Shown one piece after another: positions 25,306 through 33,995 of a stretch of DNA of 64,000 bases. A program made the translations under genes and the position numbers. Numbering within the stretch: the stretch's first letter is position 1; the number at the start of each line of letters is the position of its first letter. This stretch comes from 62-47 sp051954235. Lineage in GTDB: Bacteria > Pseudomonadota > Alphaproteobacteria > Rhizobiales > Xanthobacteraceae. The notes beneath the pieces are model-generated. The model did not search any database. It worked only from the letters and a program-made list of their open reading frames with translations, and was not told the DNA's origin. The stretch lies in NCBI GenBank assembly GCA_051954235.1, contig JBQCHY010000008.1:1-64000 (forward strand), in the 5' to 3' direction.

Positions 25306-26868
25306 CTAATACGCAGGTTCCTTTGCCCTGACCTTCTCCCACAACCATTTCGCGACATCGGCCGCCGAATGACTGCCGCTGGCGCGCAGATTGGCTTCGC
25401 GCATGGTTGCGATATCGATCTTGCCGAGCAACGGTGTGAGTGCATCGCGCAGCGCGGAGTCATTTTCTCGTTTCGGCGCCAGCAGCACCATCGCGTCGTA
25501 GGGCGGAATGGCGTGCTTCGGATCATCCAGCACGACGAGATCGTATTTTGCGATCAGCCCGTCGCTGGTGTAACCTGCGATGACATCGACCTCGCCGGTG
25601 GCGACGGCGGCATACATGAAATCCGGCTGCATCTGGCGTTGGGAGCGGAACTGTAAACCGTAAGCCTGTGTCAGCGCGGCCCATTCCGGGCGCGAGAAAA
25701 TCTCGTAGTCGCCGGCGATAGACATCTCGCCGGCATGGGCGGCGAGATCGGCGATGGAATGGATGCCGAGCGCTTCGGCCCGCGCACGCGGCATCACCAG
25801 CGCATAAGCATTTTCGAAGCCAAGTTCGCCGAGCAGCGTGACATGCTGTTTTGAAAGATGGGCTTTCAGATCGGCAAGTAATTCATCGCGCGACTTGATG
25901 TCGGTGCGATGCATCTGGTTCGCCCACAACGTGCCGGAGTAATCGACATAGACATCGATATCGCCGCTTTCGAGTGCGTTGAAGATGACGCTGGAGCCGA
26001 GGCCTTCGCGAGTCGTCGTCGGCAATCCGGCCGCTTGCAGCCGCTGCGTCATCAGCGCGGCGAGGATGTATTGCTCGGTGAAGGTTTTGGCGCCGACGAC
26101 ATAGCCCTGCCGGGCACGCGACAGCGATGGCATCAAGGCTACTGCGAGCAGCAGCACCACGCCGATCACGCCCATCGTTACGCGCAGACGGCTATGACGT
26201 TGCGCGCCGGTTTCGATCAGTGCCAGTATCTGATCGACAATCAGCGCCAACATCGCCGACGCCGCACAGCCAAACAGCACGAACACCCAATTCTGCGTCT
26301 GCAAGCCGGCGAAGATGTAGTTGCCGAGGCTGGTCTGGCCGATCGGCGTCGACAGCGTTGCGGTGCCGATCACCCACACGGCGGCGGTACGGATGCCGGC
26401 CATGATGACAGGGAGCGCCAGCGGCAGTTCGACCATTCGCAGCGATTGTCGCGGCGTCATGCCGACGGCCTGTGCGGCCTCGATGATCGCGGGATCGATC
26501 CCCTGCAGGCCGGTGATGGTGTTGCGTAGCACCGGCAGCATCGAATAAAGCGCCAGCGCCAGCATCGCAGGTAGGAAACCGAACGCCGAAAAGCCGAAGC
26601 CGAACCATTGTGCCGTCAGGGCCGCGAGCGCCAACAATAGCGGATAGAACAGTGCCAGCAGCGCGAGACCCGGCACGGTCTGCACGATGCTGGCGAAGCC
26701 GAGCAGGGCACCTCGCAGGCCTGGCCGATGTCGCGCCAGCAATGCCAACGGCAAGCTGATCAGGAGTCCGAGCGCGAGTGCTGCGAGGCTGACGCGCACA
26801 TGATTGCCGAGATAATCCGGCAGATGTGCCAGCGCGTCGCCCCAGCGCGGATCGGACCACAGCTTCAT
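25306..26868 (-). CDS. Osmoprotectant-type ABC transporter, permease fused to substrate-binding protein
   Basis: A 520-residue fusion. The N-terminal ~230 residues are a BPD-type permease (about five to six helices) with the EAA-like loop EAAQAVGMTPRQSLRMVELPLALP. The C-terminal part from about 240 is an OpuAC-type binding protein (VVGAKTFTEQYILAALMTQR, then GDIDVYVDYSGT), tethered on the periplasmic side. Such fusions import glycine betaine, choline or related quaternary compounds for osmoprotection. The ATPase gene overlaps its start and together they make a complete two-gene importer. The exact ligand is not predictable. Confidence 0.88.
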   Translation of the reverse strand: MKLWSDPRWGDALAHLPDYLGNHVRVSLAALALGLLISLPLALLARHRPGLRGALLGFASIVQTVPGLALLALFYPLLLALAALTAQWFGFGFSAFGFLPAMLALALYSMLPVLRNTITGLQGIDPAIIEAAQAVGMTPRQSLRMVELPLALPVIMAGIRTAAVWVIGTATLSTPIGQTSLGNYIFAGLQTQNWVFVLFGCAASAMLALIVDQILALIETGAQRHSRLRVTMGVIGVVLLLAVALMPSLSRARQGYVVGAKTFTEQYILAALMTQRLQAAGLPTTTREGLGSSVIFNALESGDIDVYVDYSGTLWANQMHRTDIKSRDELLADLKAHLSKQHVTLLGELGFENAYALVMPRARAEALGIHSIADLAAHAGEMSIAGDYEIFSRPEWAALTQAYGLQFRSQRQMQPDFMYAAVATGEVDVIAGYTSDGLIAKYDLVVLDDPKHAIPPYDAMVLLAPKRENDSALRDALTPLLGKIDIATMREANLRASGSHSAADVAKWLWEKVRAKEPAY

Positions 26869-27668
26869 GAGGCAGGATTCCGTGGCAGCAGGTCGCGCAG
26901 CCTCTCGGCTTGGCGTCGCGGCGTTTGCAGCAGGGCGTCAACATCGGCGTCATCCACACTCGCGAGTTCGCGAGCTGTGCCTTGCGCGATAATGCGTCCC
27001 TCGCGCATCACCGCGATCCGATCCGCCAGCAGCACGGCTTCCGCCATGTCGTGAGTGATCATAATGGTGGTCAAGCCGAGTTCGCGATGCAGGCCGCGGT
27101 AATCTTCGCCAAGTCGATGGCGCGTCAGCGGATCGAGCGCGCCGAACGGTTCATCCATCAGCACAATGTGTGGGCGTGCGGCCAGCGCGCGGGCGACGCT
27201 GACGCGCTGGCGCTGGCCACCGGACAATTGGCTCGGTAGGCGATCGCGATGAGTGGCGGGATCGAGCCGCACCAGCGCCATTAGTTCGTCGACGCGCGAG
27301 GCGATCTGCGCGGCCGGCCATCCCAACAGCCTTGGTGTGATGCCGATATTGTCTGCGACGCTCATGTGCGGAAACAGGCCACCGCTTTGGAAGACGGTGC
27401 CGATGCTTCGCCGTAAGGCGATGGCGTCGACATTTGCGACGTCGGTGCCATCGATGGTAATGCGGCCGCTGTCGGGCGCGATCAGCCGGTTGGCGAGGCG
27501 CAGCAGCGTGGTCTTGCCGGAGCCCGACGCGCCGACGATGGCGAGAAATTCGCCGGATGCGACCGCAAGCGAGACATCGTTCACCGCCAGCACCGGCGGC
27601 GCGCCGCCGCCGCCGCCGAAATGCTTGCGGATATGATCGAATGAGATCAGGGGCGATGTGACGCTCAT
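26865..27668 (-). CDS. ABC transporter ATP-binding protein (osmoprotectant-type)
   Basis: A 267-residue ATPase with Walker A GASGSGKTT (about 42-50), signature LSGGQRQRVSVARAL, Walker B HIVLMDEPFGALDP and the switch histidine in MITHDMAEAV. It overlaps the permease/binding-protein fusion by four bases and is its energising subunit. It lacks the C-terminal CBS domains of classical OpuA ATPases, so ionic-strength sensing of that type is absent. Its start is divergent from and overlaps the upstream region of another ABC ATPase. Confidence 0.88.
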   Translation of the reverse strand: MSVTSPLISFDHIRKHFGGGGGAPPVLAVNDVSLAVASGEFLAIVGASGSGKTTLLRLANRLIAPDSGRITIDGTDVANVDAIALRRSIGTVFQSGGLFPHMSVADNIGITPRLLGWPAAQIASRVDELMALVRLDPATHRDRLPSQLSGGQRQRVSVARALAARPHIVLMDEPFGALDPLTRHRLGEDYRGLHRELGLTTIMITHDMAEAVLLADRIAVMREGRIIAQGTARELASVDDADVDALLQTPRRQAERLRDLLPRNPAS

Positions 27669-27768
27669 GCTAGCTTTGCAGTATCACAGCGATGAGATCG
27701 CACCAAGCAAGGGGCCTCCTTGCGAGTTGCCGTCGGTCGTTGGATTTTCCAACGGAACCGGATTTAAT

Positions 27769-28626
27769 ATGGCGAACGACAACAGAGGACGTTTCGTGCA
27801 AACAGCAGGGACCGCAGCAACGGCAATCGAACTTGATGAGGCCAGCGTTGCGTTCCGGCTCGCCGATGCGCGGGTCTATACGGCGGTCGAGCGCGCCAGC
27901 CTCGCGGTGCGCGACGGCGAGTTCATTGCCATTGTCGGGCCGACCGGCTGCGGCAAATCCACCTTGCTCAACCTCACCGCAGGGCTGTTGGCGCCGGCCT
28001 CTGGCGCGGTACGGATTTTCGGTACGCCGCTGACGACACTGAATCGCCAGGCCGGCTACCTGTTTCAGGCCGATGCGTTGTTTCCATGGAAGACCGCGCT
28101 GGAGAACGTCGCGATCGGGCTCGACATCGCCGGAGCGCCGCAGGCCGAAGCACGCAAGCGCGCGGAGGGTTGGCTCAACGCGGTTGGCCTTGGTGCATTC
28201 GGCAATCGTTATCCGCACATGCTCTCAGGCGGTCAGCGTAAGCGCGTCGGCCTCGCGCAGGTGCTGATCCGCGATCCGAAGATTCTGCTGATGGATGAGC
28301 CGTTCGGGCCGCTCGATGCGCAGACCCGGCAAATCATGGGCAATCTGCTGCTCGATCTGTGGACGGCTGATCGCAAGGCGGTGTTGTTCGTGACGCACGA
28401 TCTCGAGGAGGCCATCGCGCTCGCAGATCGCGTCGTCATCATGTCCGCGGGGCCGCGCGCACGCATCATCGGGGACTGGCAGGTCGCATTGCCGCGCCCG
28501 CGCGATATATTCGAGATTCGCCTCGACAAGGAATTCCATGCGCTCCATCGCGAAATCTGGAGCGTGCTGAAGGCCGAGGTTGCGAAGGGCTATCAGCAGG
28601 CGTCCGCGCCGCCCGGTGTGGCGTAG
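27769..28626 (+). CDS. ABC transporter ATP-binding protein (nitrate/taurine/thiamine-precursor type), orphan
   Basis: A 285-residue ATPase of the SsuB/TauB/ThiZ subgroup. It has Walker A GPTGCGKST, signature MLSGGQRKRVGLAQ, Walker B ILLMDEPFGPLD and switch FVTHDLEEAIAL. Proteins of this type energise importers for nitrate, sulfonates or pyrimidine precursors of thiamine. No permease or binding protein lies beside it: the next gene downstream is a convergent glycosyltransferase and the upstream system already has its own ATPase. It must work with a distant permease or have lost its partners. The ATG at 27769 is preferred because earlier codons overlap the divergent ATPase. Confidence 0.82.
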   Translation: MANDNRGRFVQTAGTAATAIELDEASVAFRLADARVYTAVERASLAVRDGEFIAIVGPTGCGKSTLLNLTAGLLAPASGAVRIFGTPLTTLNRQAGYLFQADALFPWKTALENVAIGLDIAGAPQAEARKRAEGWLNAVGLGAFGNRYPHMLSGGQRKRVGLAQVLIRDPKILLMDEPFGPLDAQTRQIMGNLLLDLWTADRKAVLFVTHDLEEAIALADRVVIMSAGPRARIIGDWQVALPRPRDIFEIRLDKEFHALHREIWSVLKAEVAKGYQQASAPPGVA

Positions 28627-28641
28627 CGGCCGGAACGAAAA

Positions 28642-29217
28642 CTATCCCGGCACCATGATGCGACTGCGCAGCATCAGCCGCGCGCGGCCGAGTTTGCGCA
28701 ACAGCGTCCGTTCGGCGTCGCGTTGCCCAGCCGGATAGCCGCCCAGCGCTTCGAAATGCCGGCGTGCGATGACGAGGCCTTGGTCCGGCGACGGACCCGA
28801 CAATAGCCGCAGCGCGTGAGCGGCCTTCGCTCTCAGCCCTTGATCGGCATAGGGTGATCGCGCGTAGCGCAGGATCGCGGCGCGGGGGGCCGGCGTGCTG
28901 GCCATTCGATCGATGAACTGTGCGGTCTCGTCGATCCAGCTCAGGTCCGGCACCGTGCCCGGATGCAGGAACATCAGCCATGACGCGCGCGCCTCTTTCA
29001 CGCCCGCGACAAGCATGTCCGCGCGCGATCCCTTGCAAACCAGGTAGCTGCATCCGGCGATGTCGGCGACCCGGGCAATGGTGTCGGTATCACCGCGATC
29101 CACCAGCACCACGTCCTGGATCAGGCCGGCGGTCACGCCCGGCACCAGCGCGGCGAGCGTCGCCACCACCGGTGGCTCCTTGCCCTCGGTCGGGATGATG
29201 ACGCTGAGCATCGGCAT
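28642..29217 (-). CDS. Small family 2-like glycosyltransferase
   Basis: A 191-residue protein that begins like a GT-A glycosyltransferase (MPMLSVIIPTEGKEPPVVAT) and has an LVDRGDTD segment in place of the usual nucleotide-binding acidic motif. The second half is short and basic (RTLLRKLGRARLMLRSR). It is much shorter than typical family 2 enzymes (over 250 residues), so catalytic activity is uncertain. GGGAG lies nine bases before the ATG. It is divergent from the SOS-boxed radical SAM gene. Confidence 0.65.
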   Translation of the reverse strand: MPMLSVIIPTEGKEPPVVATLAALVPGVTAGLIQDVVLVDRGDTDTIARVADIAGCSYLVCKGSRADMLVAGVKEARASWLMFLHPGTVPDLSWIDETAQFIDRMASTPAPRAAILRYARSPYADQGLRAKAAHALRLLSGPSPDQGLVIARRHFEALGGYPAGQRDAERTLLRKLGRARLMLRSRIMVPG

Positions 29218-29306
29218 GGTAGCCACTCCCGAAAACCCTTTGGCGGCGCTTCTAGCATTTTTCGACGTCAGGAGCAGGCCGGCCGGATTGCCGGTGGTGC
29301 TGAAAG

Positions 29307-29315
29307 TTATCCACA
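29307..29315 (+). promoter_or_regulatory. Consensus DnaA box
   Basis: TTATCCACA, a perfect DnaA-binding nonamer, about 20 bp upstream of the LexA box in the divergent intergenic region. A single nonamer can occur by chance; no cluster or AT-rich origin is present. It could let DnaA influence the promoter. Confidence 0.3.
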
Positions 29316-29332
29316 GGTCGTGTGTCGCAAAT

Positions 29333-29347
29333 GTTCTTGATATGTTC
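29333..29347 (+). promoter_or_regulatory. LexA (SOS) box over the radical SAM promoter
   Basis: GTTC-TTGATAT-GTTC matches the alphaproteobacterial LexA consensus GTTC-N7-GTTC exactly. It overlaps a candidate -35 (TTGATA, 29337-29342); a -10 (TAGCAT, 29359-29364) follows at 16 bp. Transcription would start at about 29371, practically at the ATG (29372), so the mRNA may be leaderless. LexA bound here would block RNA polymerase. Confidence 0.78.
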
Positions 29348-29371
29348 TCACGGCGTGTTAGCATTCAATCC

Positions 29372-30541
29372 ATGAGCAAAGCCTCCAGCGCCCTCAGGCA
29401 CCCGCCGGTCTCCCTAGCCTCGGCCCCCACCGGGCCGGCGGGTGCATCTCCTTCGTTTTCGGAGATCGCGATTGCGATCGACCGCGAGCGCCGACGCGGC
29501 CGTGGGGCGCAGTCGAATGCGAGCGGCCGCTTCGAGGCGGAGGCGCGCGTCACCTTCGATGACGGCTGGCAGAGCCTGGACGAACTGCCGCCATTCAAGA
29601 CGACGGTGGCGCTCGACACCTCGCGCAAGGTCATCACCCGCAACGAGTCGCCGGATATCGGCTTTGACCGCTCGATCAATCCTTATCGTGGCTGCGAGCA
29701 CGGTTGCATTTATTGTTTCGCGCGGCCGACCCATGCCTATCTCGGAATGTCGCCGGGGTTGGATTTCGAATCGAAGCTGTTCGCCAAGCCGGACGCGCCG
29801 GCGCTGCTGGAAAAGGAACTGGCGGCGCCCGGCTACGAGCCGAAGATGATCGCCATCGGCACCAACACCGATCCCTATCAGCCGATCGAGCGCGAACACA
29901 AAATCATGCGCGGCATTCTGGAAGTACTGGAGCGCGCCGGACACCCGGTCGGCATCGTCACCAAGTCGGCGTTGGTGACGCGCGATATCGATATCCTGTC
30001 GCGGATGGCTGAACGCAATCTGGTCAAGGTGGCGCTGTCGGTCACCTCGCTCGATCCGAAGCTGGCGCGCACGATGGAGCCGCGCGCGTCGACGCCGCCG
30101 AAGCGGCTCGAGGCGCTGCGACAACTGTCCGCAGCGGGTATTCCGACCACGGTGATGGTCGCACCGGTGATCCCGGCGCTGAACGACTCGGAGATCGAGC
30201 GCATTCTCGATTCAGCCGCTCACGCCGGCGTCAAGGAAGCGAGTTACGTCCTGTTGCGATTGCCGCTGGAAGTCCGCGACCTGTTCCGCGAATGGCTGAT
30301 GGCGAATTATCCGGATCGTTATCGTCACGTCTTCACGCTGATCCGCGAGATGCGCGGCGGCCGCGATTACGACTCGCAATGGGGAACGCGGATGAAAGGC
30401 ACCGGGCCGATGGCCTGGATGATCGGCCGTCGGTTCGAGATGGCCTGTGAACGGCTCGGTCTCAACAAGCGGCGGTCGAAGTTGACGACCGACCATTTCG
30501 CGCGGCCGCCCCGTCACGGCCAGCAACTCAGTTTGTTTTAG
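29372..30541 (+). CDS. PA0069/Rv2578c family radical SAM protein
   Basis: A 389-residue radical SAM enzyme. The cluster motif is CEHGCIYC (Cys108, Cys112, Cys115), preceded by SINPYRG and followed by ARPTHAYLGMSPG. The family is related to spore photoproduct lyase-like proteins; its reaction is unknown. An exact LexA box over the promoter argues for a DNA-damage role. No Shine-Dalgarno sequence precedes the ATG and the predicted transcription start is one base before it, suggesting leaderless translation. The VOC gene follows after ten bases and is probably co-transcribed. Confidence 0.87.
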   Translation: MSKASSALRHPPVSLASAPTGPAGASPSFSEIAIAIDRERRRGRGAQSNASGRFEAEARVTFDDGWQSLDELPPFKTTVALDTSRKVITRNESPDIGFDRSINPYRGCEHGCIYCFARPTHAYLGMSPGLDFESKLFAKPDAPALLEKELAAPGYEPKMIAIGTNTDPYQPIEREHKIMRGILEVLERAGHPVGIVTKSALVTRDIDILSRMAERNLVKVALSVTSLDPKLARTMEPRASTPPKRLEALRQLSAAGIPTTVMVAPVIPALNDSEIERILDSAAHAGVKEASYVLLRLPLEVRDLFREWLMANYPDRYRHVFTLIREMRGGRDYDSQWGTRMKGTGPMAWMIGRRFEMACERLGLNKRRSKLTTDHFARPPRHGQQLSLF

Positions 30542-30551
30542 AGGATGTGAC

Positions 30552-31007
30552 ATGAGTCCCGAACGACCCGTGCCTGCGGCGAAACTGACGGTCGTGACGC
30601 TGGGCGTCAGCGACATGCGCCGGAGCATCGCGTTTTACGAGGCGTTGGGTTTTGAGCGGCGGATGCGGGCCACCGGCGAGGAGGTCGCTTTCTTCGAGAC
30701 CGGCGCCACGGTGCTCGCGCTCTATTCATGGTTGCGGCTGGCCGAGGATGCGGCTTTGGCGGATCAACCGCGTCCGCAAGGGTTTCGCGGCATGACGTTG
30801 GCGTGGAATTGTGCGTCGGAGCAGGAGGTCGATGCTGTCCTGGCCTTTGCCGTCGCGCAGGGCGCGACGCTGCTCAGGGTCGCGCATCGCACAGACTATG
30901 GCGGATACTCCGGATATTTTACGGATCCTGACGGCCATCCCTGGGAAGTGGTCGTCGCGCCGGGGATTGACGTCGGTACGGACGGGCGGGTTCATTTGCC
31001 GGATTGA
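30552..31007 (+). CDS. VOC family protein (glyoxalase/dioxygenase fold)
   Basis: A 151-residue vicinal oxygen chelate protein with two beta-alpha-beta-beta-beta modules. It opens with KLTVVTLGVSDMRRSIAFYEALGF and closes with GYSGYFTDPDGHPWEVVVAPG, where the glutamate is a likely metal ligand. The usual N-terminal metal histidine is not evident (VVTLGVSD), so metal use is uncertain. GAGG precedes the ATG. It sits ten bases after the radical SAM gene and would share its SOS promoter. Substrate unknown. Confidence 0.82.
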   Translation: MSPERPVPAAKLTVVTLGVSDMRRSIAFYEALGFERRMRATGEEVAFFETGATVLALYSWLRLAEDAALADQPRPQGFRGMTLAWNCASEQEVDAVLAFAVAQGATLLRVAHRTDYGGYSGYFTDPDGHPWEVVVAPGIDVGTDGRVHLPD

Positions 31008-31050
31008 TCATGTGGCGTGCCGCGTCGGTTTGCAGGGGGCGTCGAGCAGT

Positions 31051-31380
31051 TCAGTGGGCAACCTTGGTGGTGAGGTTCAGTCCGACGGCGCCGATCACGA
31101 TCAGCGCGATGAACAGCATCTGCACGGCACTGAGTGACTGGCGCAGGAAAAGCGTGCCGATCAATGAGATCAAAACAACGCCCGCGCCGGACCAGATCGC
31201 GTAAGTGACGCCGACCGGAATGCGGGTCAGCACCTGCGACAGCGCCCAGAAGCAGCCAGCGAAAATCGCGAGGGAGAGCAGGCCGTAATTCGGCTTGTCG
31301 AATCCTTCGGATTTGGTGAGCAGCGTGGTCGCGGTCACTTCGGCAACAATGCTGACGGCGAGAAGTCCCCAGGCGTTCAT
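31051..31380 (-). CDS. Small multidrug resistance (SMR) family transporter
   Basis: A 109-residue protein with four membrane helices, the standard SMR length. The conserved glutamate lies in the first helix (SIVAEVTATTLL, Glu14), which binds protons and cationic drugs. YAIWSGAGVVLISLIG in the third helix is the EmrE-type signature. SMR proteins export quaternary ammonium compounds or guanidinium as antiparallel dimers. GAGG lies about six bases before the ATG. EmrE-like rather than Gdx-like is favoured but not certain. Confidence 0.9.
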   Translation of the reverse strand: MNAWGLLAVSIVAEVTATTLLTKSEGFDKPNYGLLSLAIFAGCFWALSQVLTRIPVGVTYAIWSGAGVVLISLIGTLFLRQSLSAVQMLFIALIVIGAVGLNLTTKVAH

Positions 31381-31527
31381 GATCATCCTCACGGTTCGAC
31401 AAAGCCATTCGGTAACCGTCGCACGGTCGTGCGACAATCCCGTGCATGGTTGAGGTTCCGTGGGATAGCGGGTACATCGGGCGGTTCCTGGTTGCGCCGA
31501 GCGCGCCGCTTGCCGCACCATCGCCCC

Positions 31528-32262
31528 ATGATTCGAGCCACATCTGCCAGCATCAAGCTGAAGAAGAAGGCCGACGGCCCGACTGCGCCGACCTTCTCGC
31601 GCGAGCGCGCACTGATCAAGCGCGGCATCTGGCCGGTAGCGGGATGCGACGAGGCCGGCCGAGGTCCGCTTGCGGGGCCGGTGGTGGCGGCCGCAGTCGT
31701 GCTCGATCCGAAGCGCATTCCCAAGGGGCTCGATGACTCGAAGCGCCTGTCGGCCGCGCGGCGCGAAGAACTGTTCGAGCAGATTTGCGCCACTGCGTCC
31801 TGCGCGGTTGCGTTCGCGTCGCCGGCGCGGATCGACCGCGACAACATCCTGCGCGCTTCGCTCTGGGCATTGGCGCGCGCGGTACATGCATTGCCGGAGA
31901 TGCCGCAGCATGTCTTTGTCGATGGCCGCGATCGCATCGATACATCATGCGATTGCGAAGCCGTGATCGGCGGCGACGGGCTGGTGCTGTCGATCGCGGC
32001 AGCCTCGATCGTTGCCAAGGTATCGCGCGATCGGCTGATGTGCCGGCTGGCGCAGGATTGTCCCGGTTACGGCTTCGAGGATCACAAGGGTTACGGCGTG
32101 CCGGCGCATCTGGAAGCGTTGCGCAAGCTTGGGCCGAGCGTTCATCATCGGCGCTTCTTCGCACCGGTGATCGCGGCGGCCGAGCAATTGAAGATGACGT
32201 TCGAAGTGGGGCGGACCGTCGTCGAACGGACGACGGTTACGGTCGAGGCTGCGGCCGACTGA
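31528..32262 (+). CDS. rnhB: Ribonuclease HII
   Basis: A 244-residue RNase HII that cleaves RNA in RNA-DNA hybrids and excises single ribonucleotides misincorporated in DNA. The catalytic motif is GCDEAGRGPLAGPV (Asp41, Glu42). Another acidic residue is in FVDGRD, and the SIAAASIVAKVSRDRLM helix is typical. A Lys-rich ~30-residue extension precedes the catalytic domain. The ATG at 31528 was chosen over an open upstream frame without family character. It may be paired with other genome-integrity genes here (radical SAM, uracil-DNA glycosylase), though not in an operon. Confidence 0.94.
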   Translation: MIRATSASIKLKKKADGPTAPTFSRERALIKRGIWPVAGCDEAGRGPLAGPVVAAAVVLDPKRIPKGLDDSKRLSAARREELFEQICATASCAVAFASPARIDRDNILRASLWALARAVHALPEMPQHVFVDGRDRIDTSCDCEAVIGGDGLVLSIAAASIVAKVSRDRLMCRLAQDCPGYGFEDHKGYGVPAHLEALRKLGPSVHHRRFFAPVIAAAEQLKMTFEVGRTVVERTTVTVEAAAD

Positions 32263-32474
32263 GACGGTTGCCCGTTTCGCGAAGGGGCATTATCACTGAT
32301 CGCTCTCCTGTCAGTTCTGCGACAGCATCGGAGAAAGCCATTACTTATGAGTATGATCCCGGAAGTGGGAATCGATTTTCAGATATGAACGTGCTCAAAA
32401 GATAAACGACGGGTCTGATGCCACGCAGTTGGAGCAGATCCTAAGGGCGGCAAGCGCCAACGCAGCCGGGGCTC
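32263..32474. other. Intergenic region between rnhB and the membrane glycosyltransferase
   Basis: A 212-bp gap, more AT-rich from about 32290 to 32420. It presumably contains the promoter of the following gene, but no convincing -35/-10 pair, palindrome or small gene was seen. Confidence 0.4.
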
Positions 32475-33995
32475 ATGCGATTTTCCTCCCTTATCGTCGA
32501 ATTGATCCGCGCCCGGCCGCGTTTGGTGATGTGGCTCGCGGTGCTGGCGCAGGCCGCGTTGTGGCTGCTGGTGCCACTCCTGATCTACCGCAGCCCGCCC
32601 GGCGACGTTGCGAGCCTGCTGGCCTTCGGCCGCGAATATCAGGTCGGGACCGATCTCGGCCCGCCGCTGGCGTTCTGGCTGGCCGACGTGGCCTTTCGGC
32701 TCGCCGGCAATCACATGTTCGGTGTCTACGTCCTGTCGCAGCTTTGCTTCGTGGTGACATTTGCGGCGCTGTATGAGTTGGGCCGCGCCATCGTCGGCGG
32801 ACCCCATGCGGTGCTGGCCGTGTTGCTGACGGTGACAGCCACCGCATTCGGCGCGGCTAATCTTCAATTCGGCCCCGCGGTGCTCGCGTGCCCGCTCTGG
32901 GCGCTAGTGTTGTTTCACACCTGGCGGGTCCTTGGGCAGGGCGATCACCGCTCGTGGTTCGCGCTGTCGATCGAGGCGGGCCTGCTGCTATTGACCACGT
33001 CGGCGGCAGGATGGCTACTGCTGTTGGTGGTCGGTTTCGCGCTGGCGACGGCACGCGGACGTCAGGCGTTCGGCTCGTTCGATCCGTGGTTCGCGGCGCT
33101 GGTCGTTGCGGTGCTGGCATTGCCCTACGTGGTTTGGCTGATCCGTGCCGGCACATTGAACTGGCCGGCGTGGCCCGACGTGACCGACGCGCGGGCATTG
33201 GCGCAGACTTGGAGCTGGATGATCGGCGGCCTGTTGCTGGCCCTGCTCGGCATGGCGTTTCTCATGGCGCTTAATTCGCGATTTGTGCATCGGAAGCTGT
33301 TGCGTGCGCGTGACAGCGCGCCGGGCGTGCGGCGATTGCCGATTGATCCCCTGGCCCGGCCTTTTGTGTATTTCTTCGCGCTGGTGCCCGCACTCGTGGG
33401 CAGCGTGATCGCGGTCTTGTTCGGGGCCGATACCATTGCCGGCGGCGCCGGCATCGTATTGGTGATGTCGGGGCTCGCGGTCGTGGTGGCGACCGGAGAT
33501 CTGATCTATCTGCGCCGCCAGCAAGTCCTGCGCGCGGTTTGGGCGGCGGCGATCGTCGCTCCCGCGCTTGCGCTGATAGCGATGGTCTTGGTCCAGCCCT
33601 GGATTGCCGGCACGCAAATGCCGACCTCGCTGCCCGGCCGCGCGGTCGCGCAATTCTTCGGCGACAGTTTCCAGCGCCGCATCAATCGGCCGCTGCCGGC
33701 GGTGGTCGGCGATCCGCAATTGGCTGCGCTGATCGGGCTCGGTCCGTCGCGGCCGCATCTCTTGCTGGCCACTGCGCCGGAGCGCGGGCCATGGCTGACG
33801 CCGGAGAAATTCAACGAAGTTGGCGGCGTCGTGGTGTGGCGCGCGTCGGATACCGCCGGCACACCGCCTCCCGATATCGCCAGCCGGTTTCCCGGCCTCG
33901 TGCCGGAAGTGCCGCAAAGTTTCGATTGGCTGGTGAACGGCCGCGCCGCGCCGTTGCGGATCGGCTGGGCCATCGTGCGGCCGAAGGCGCCGTAG
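32475..33995 (+). CDS. Membrane glycosyltransferase, family 39-like
   Basis: A 506-residue polytopic membrane protein with about ten to twelve helices and a C-terminal soluble domain (from ~400). The first periplasmic loop has GREYQVGTDLGPPLAFWLADVAF, resembling the ArnT/PMT-type GT39 fold in which an acidic residue in that loop is catalytic. Such enzymes transfer sugars from polyprenyl-phosphate donors to lipid A or proteins. No lipid-modification genes are adjacent, so the acceptor is unknown. It is convergent with the uracil-DNA glycosylase gene, with abutting stop codons. Confidence 0.78.
   Translation: MRFSSLIVELIRARPRLVMWLAVLAQAALWLLVPLLIYRSPPGDVASLLAFGREYQVGTDLGPPLAFWLADVAFRLAGNHMFGVYVLSQLCFVVTFAALYELGRAIVGGPHAVLAVLLTVTATAFGAANLQFGPAVLACPLWALVLFHTWRVLGQGDHRSWFALSIEAGLLLLTTSAAGWLLLLVVGFALATARGRQAFGSFDPWFAALVVAVLALPYVVWLIRAGTLNWPAWPDVTDARALAQTWSWMIGGLLLALLGMAFLMALNSRFVHRKLLRARDSAPGVRRLPIDPLARPFVYFFALVPALVGSVIAVLFGADTIAGGAGIVLVMSGLAVVVATGDLIYLRRQQVLRAVWAAAIVAPALALIAMVLVQPWIAGTQMPTSLPGRAVAQFFGDSFQRRINRPLPAVVGDPQLAALIGLGPSRPHLLLATAPERGPWLTPEKFNEVGGVVVWRASDTAGTPPPDIASRFPGLVPEVPQSFDWLVNGRAAPLRIGWAIVRPKAP

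Noticed and set aside
29307..29315. Replication origin suggested by the consensus DnaA box
   Set aside because: Only a single nonamer, with no AT-rich unwinding region and no dnaA, dnaN or hemE nearby.
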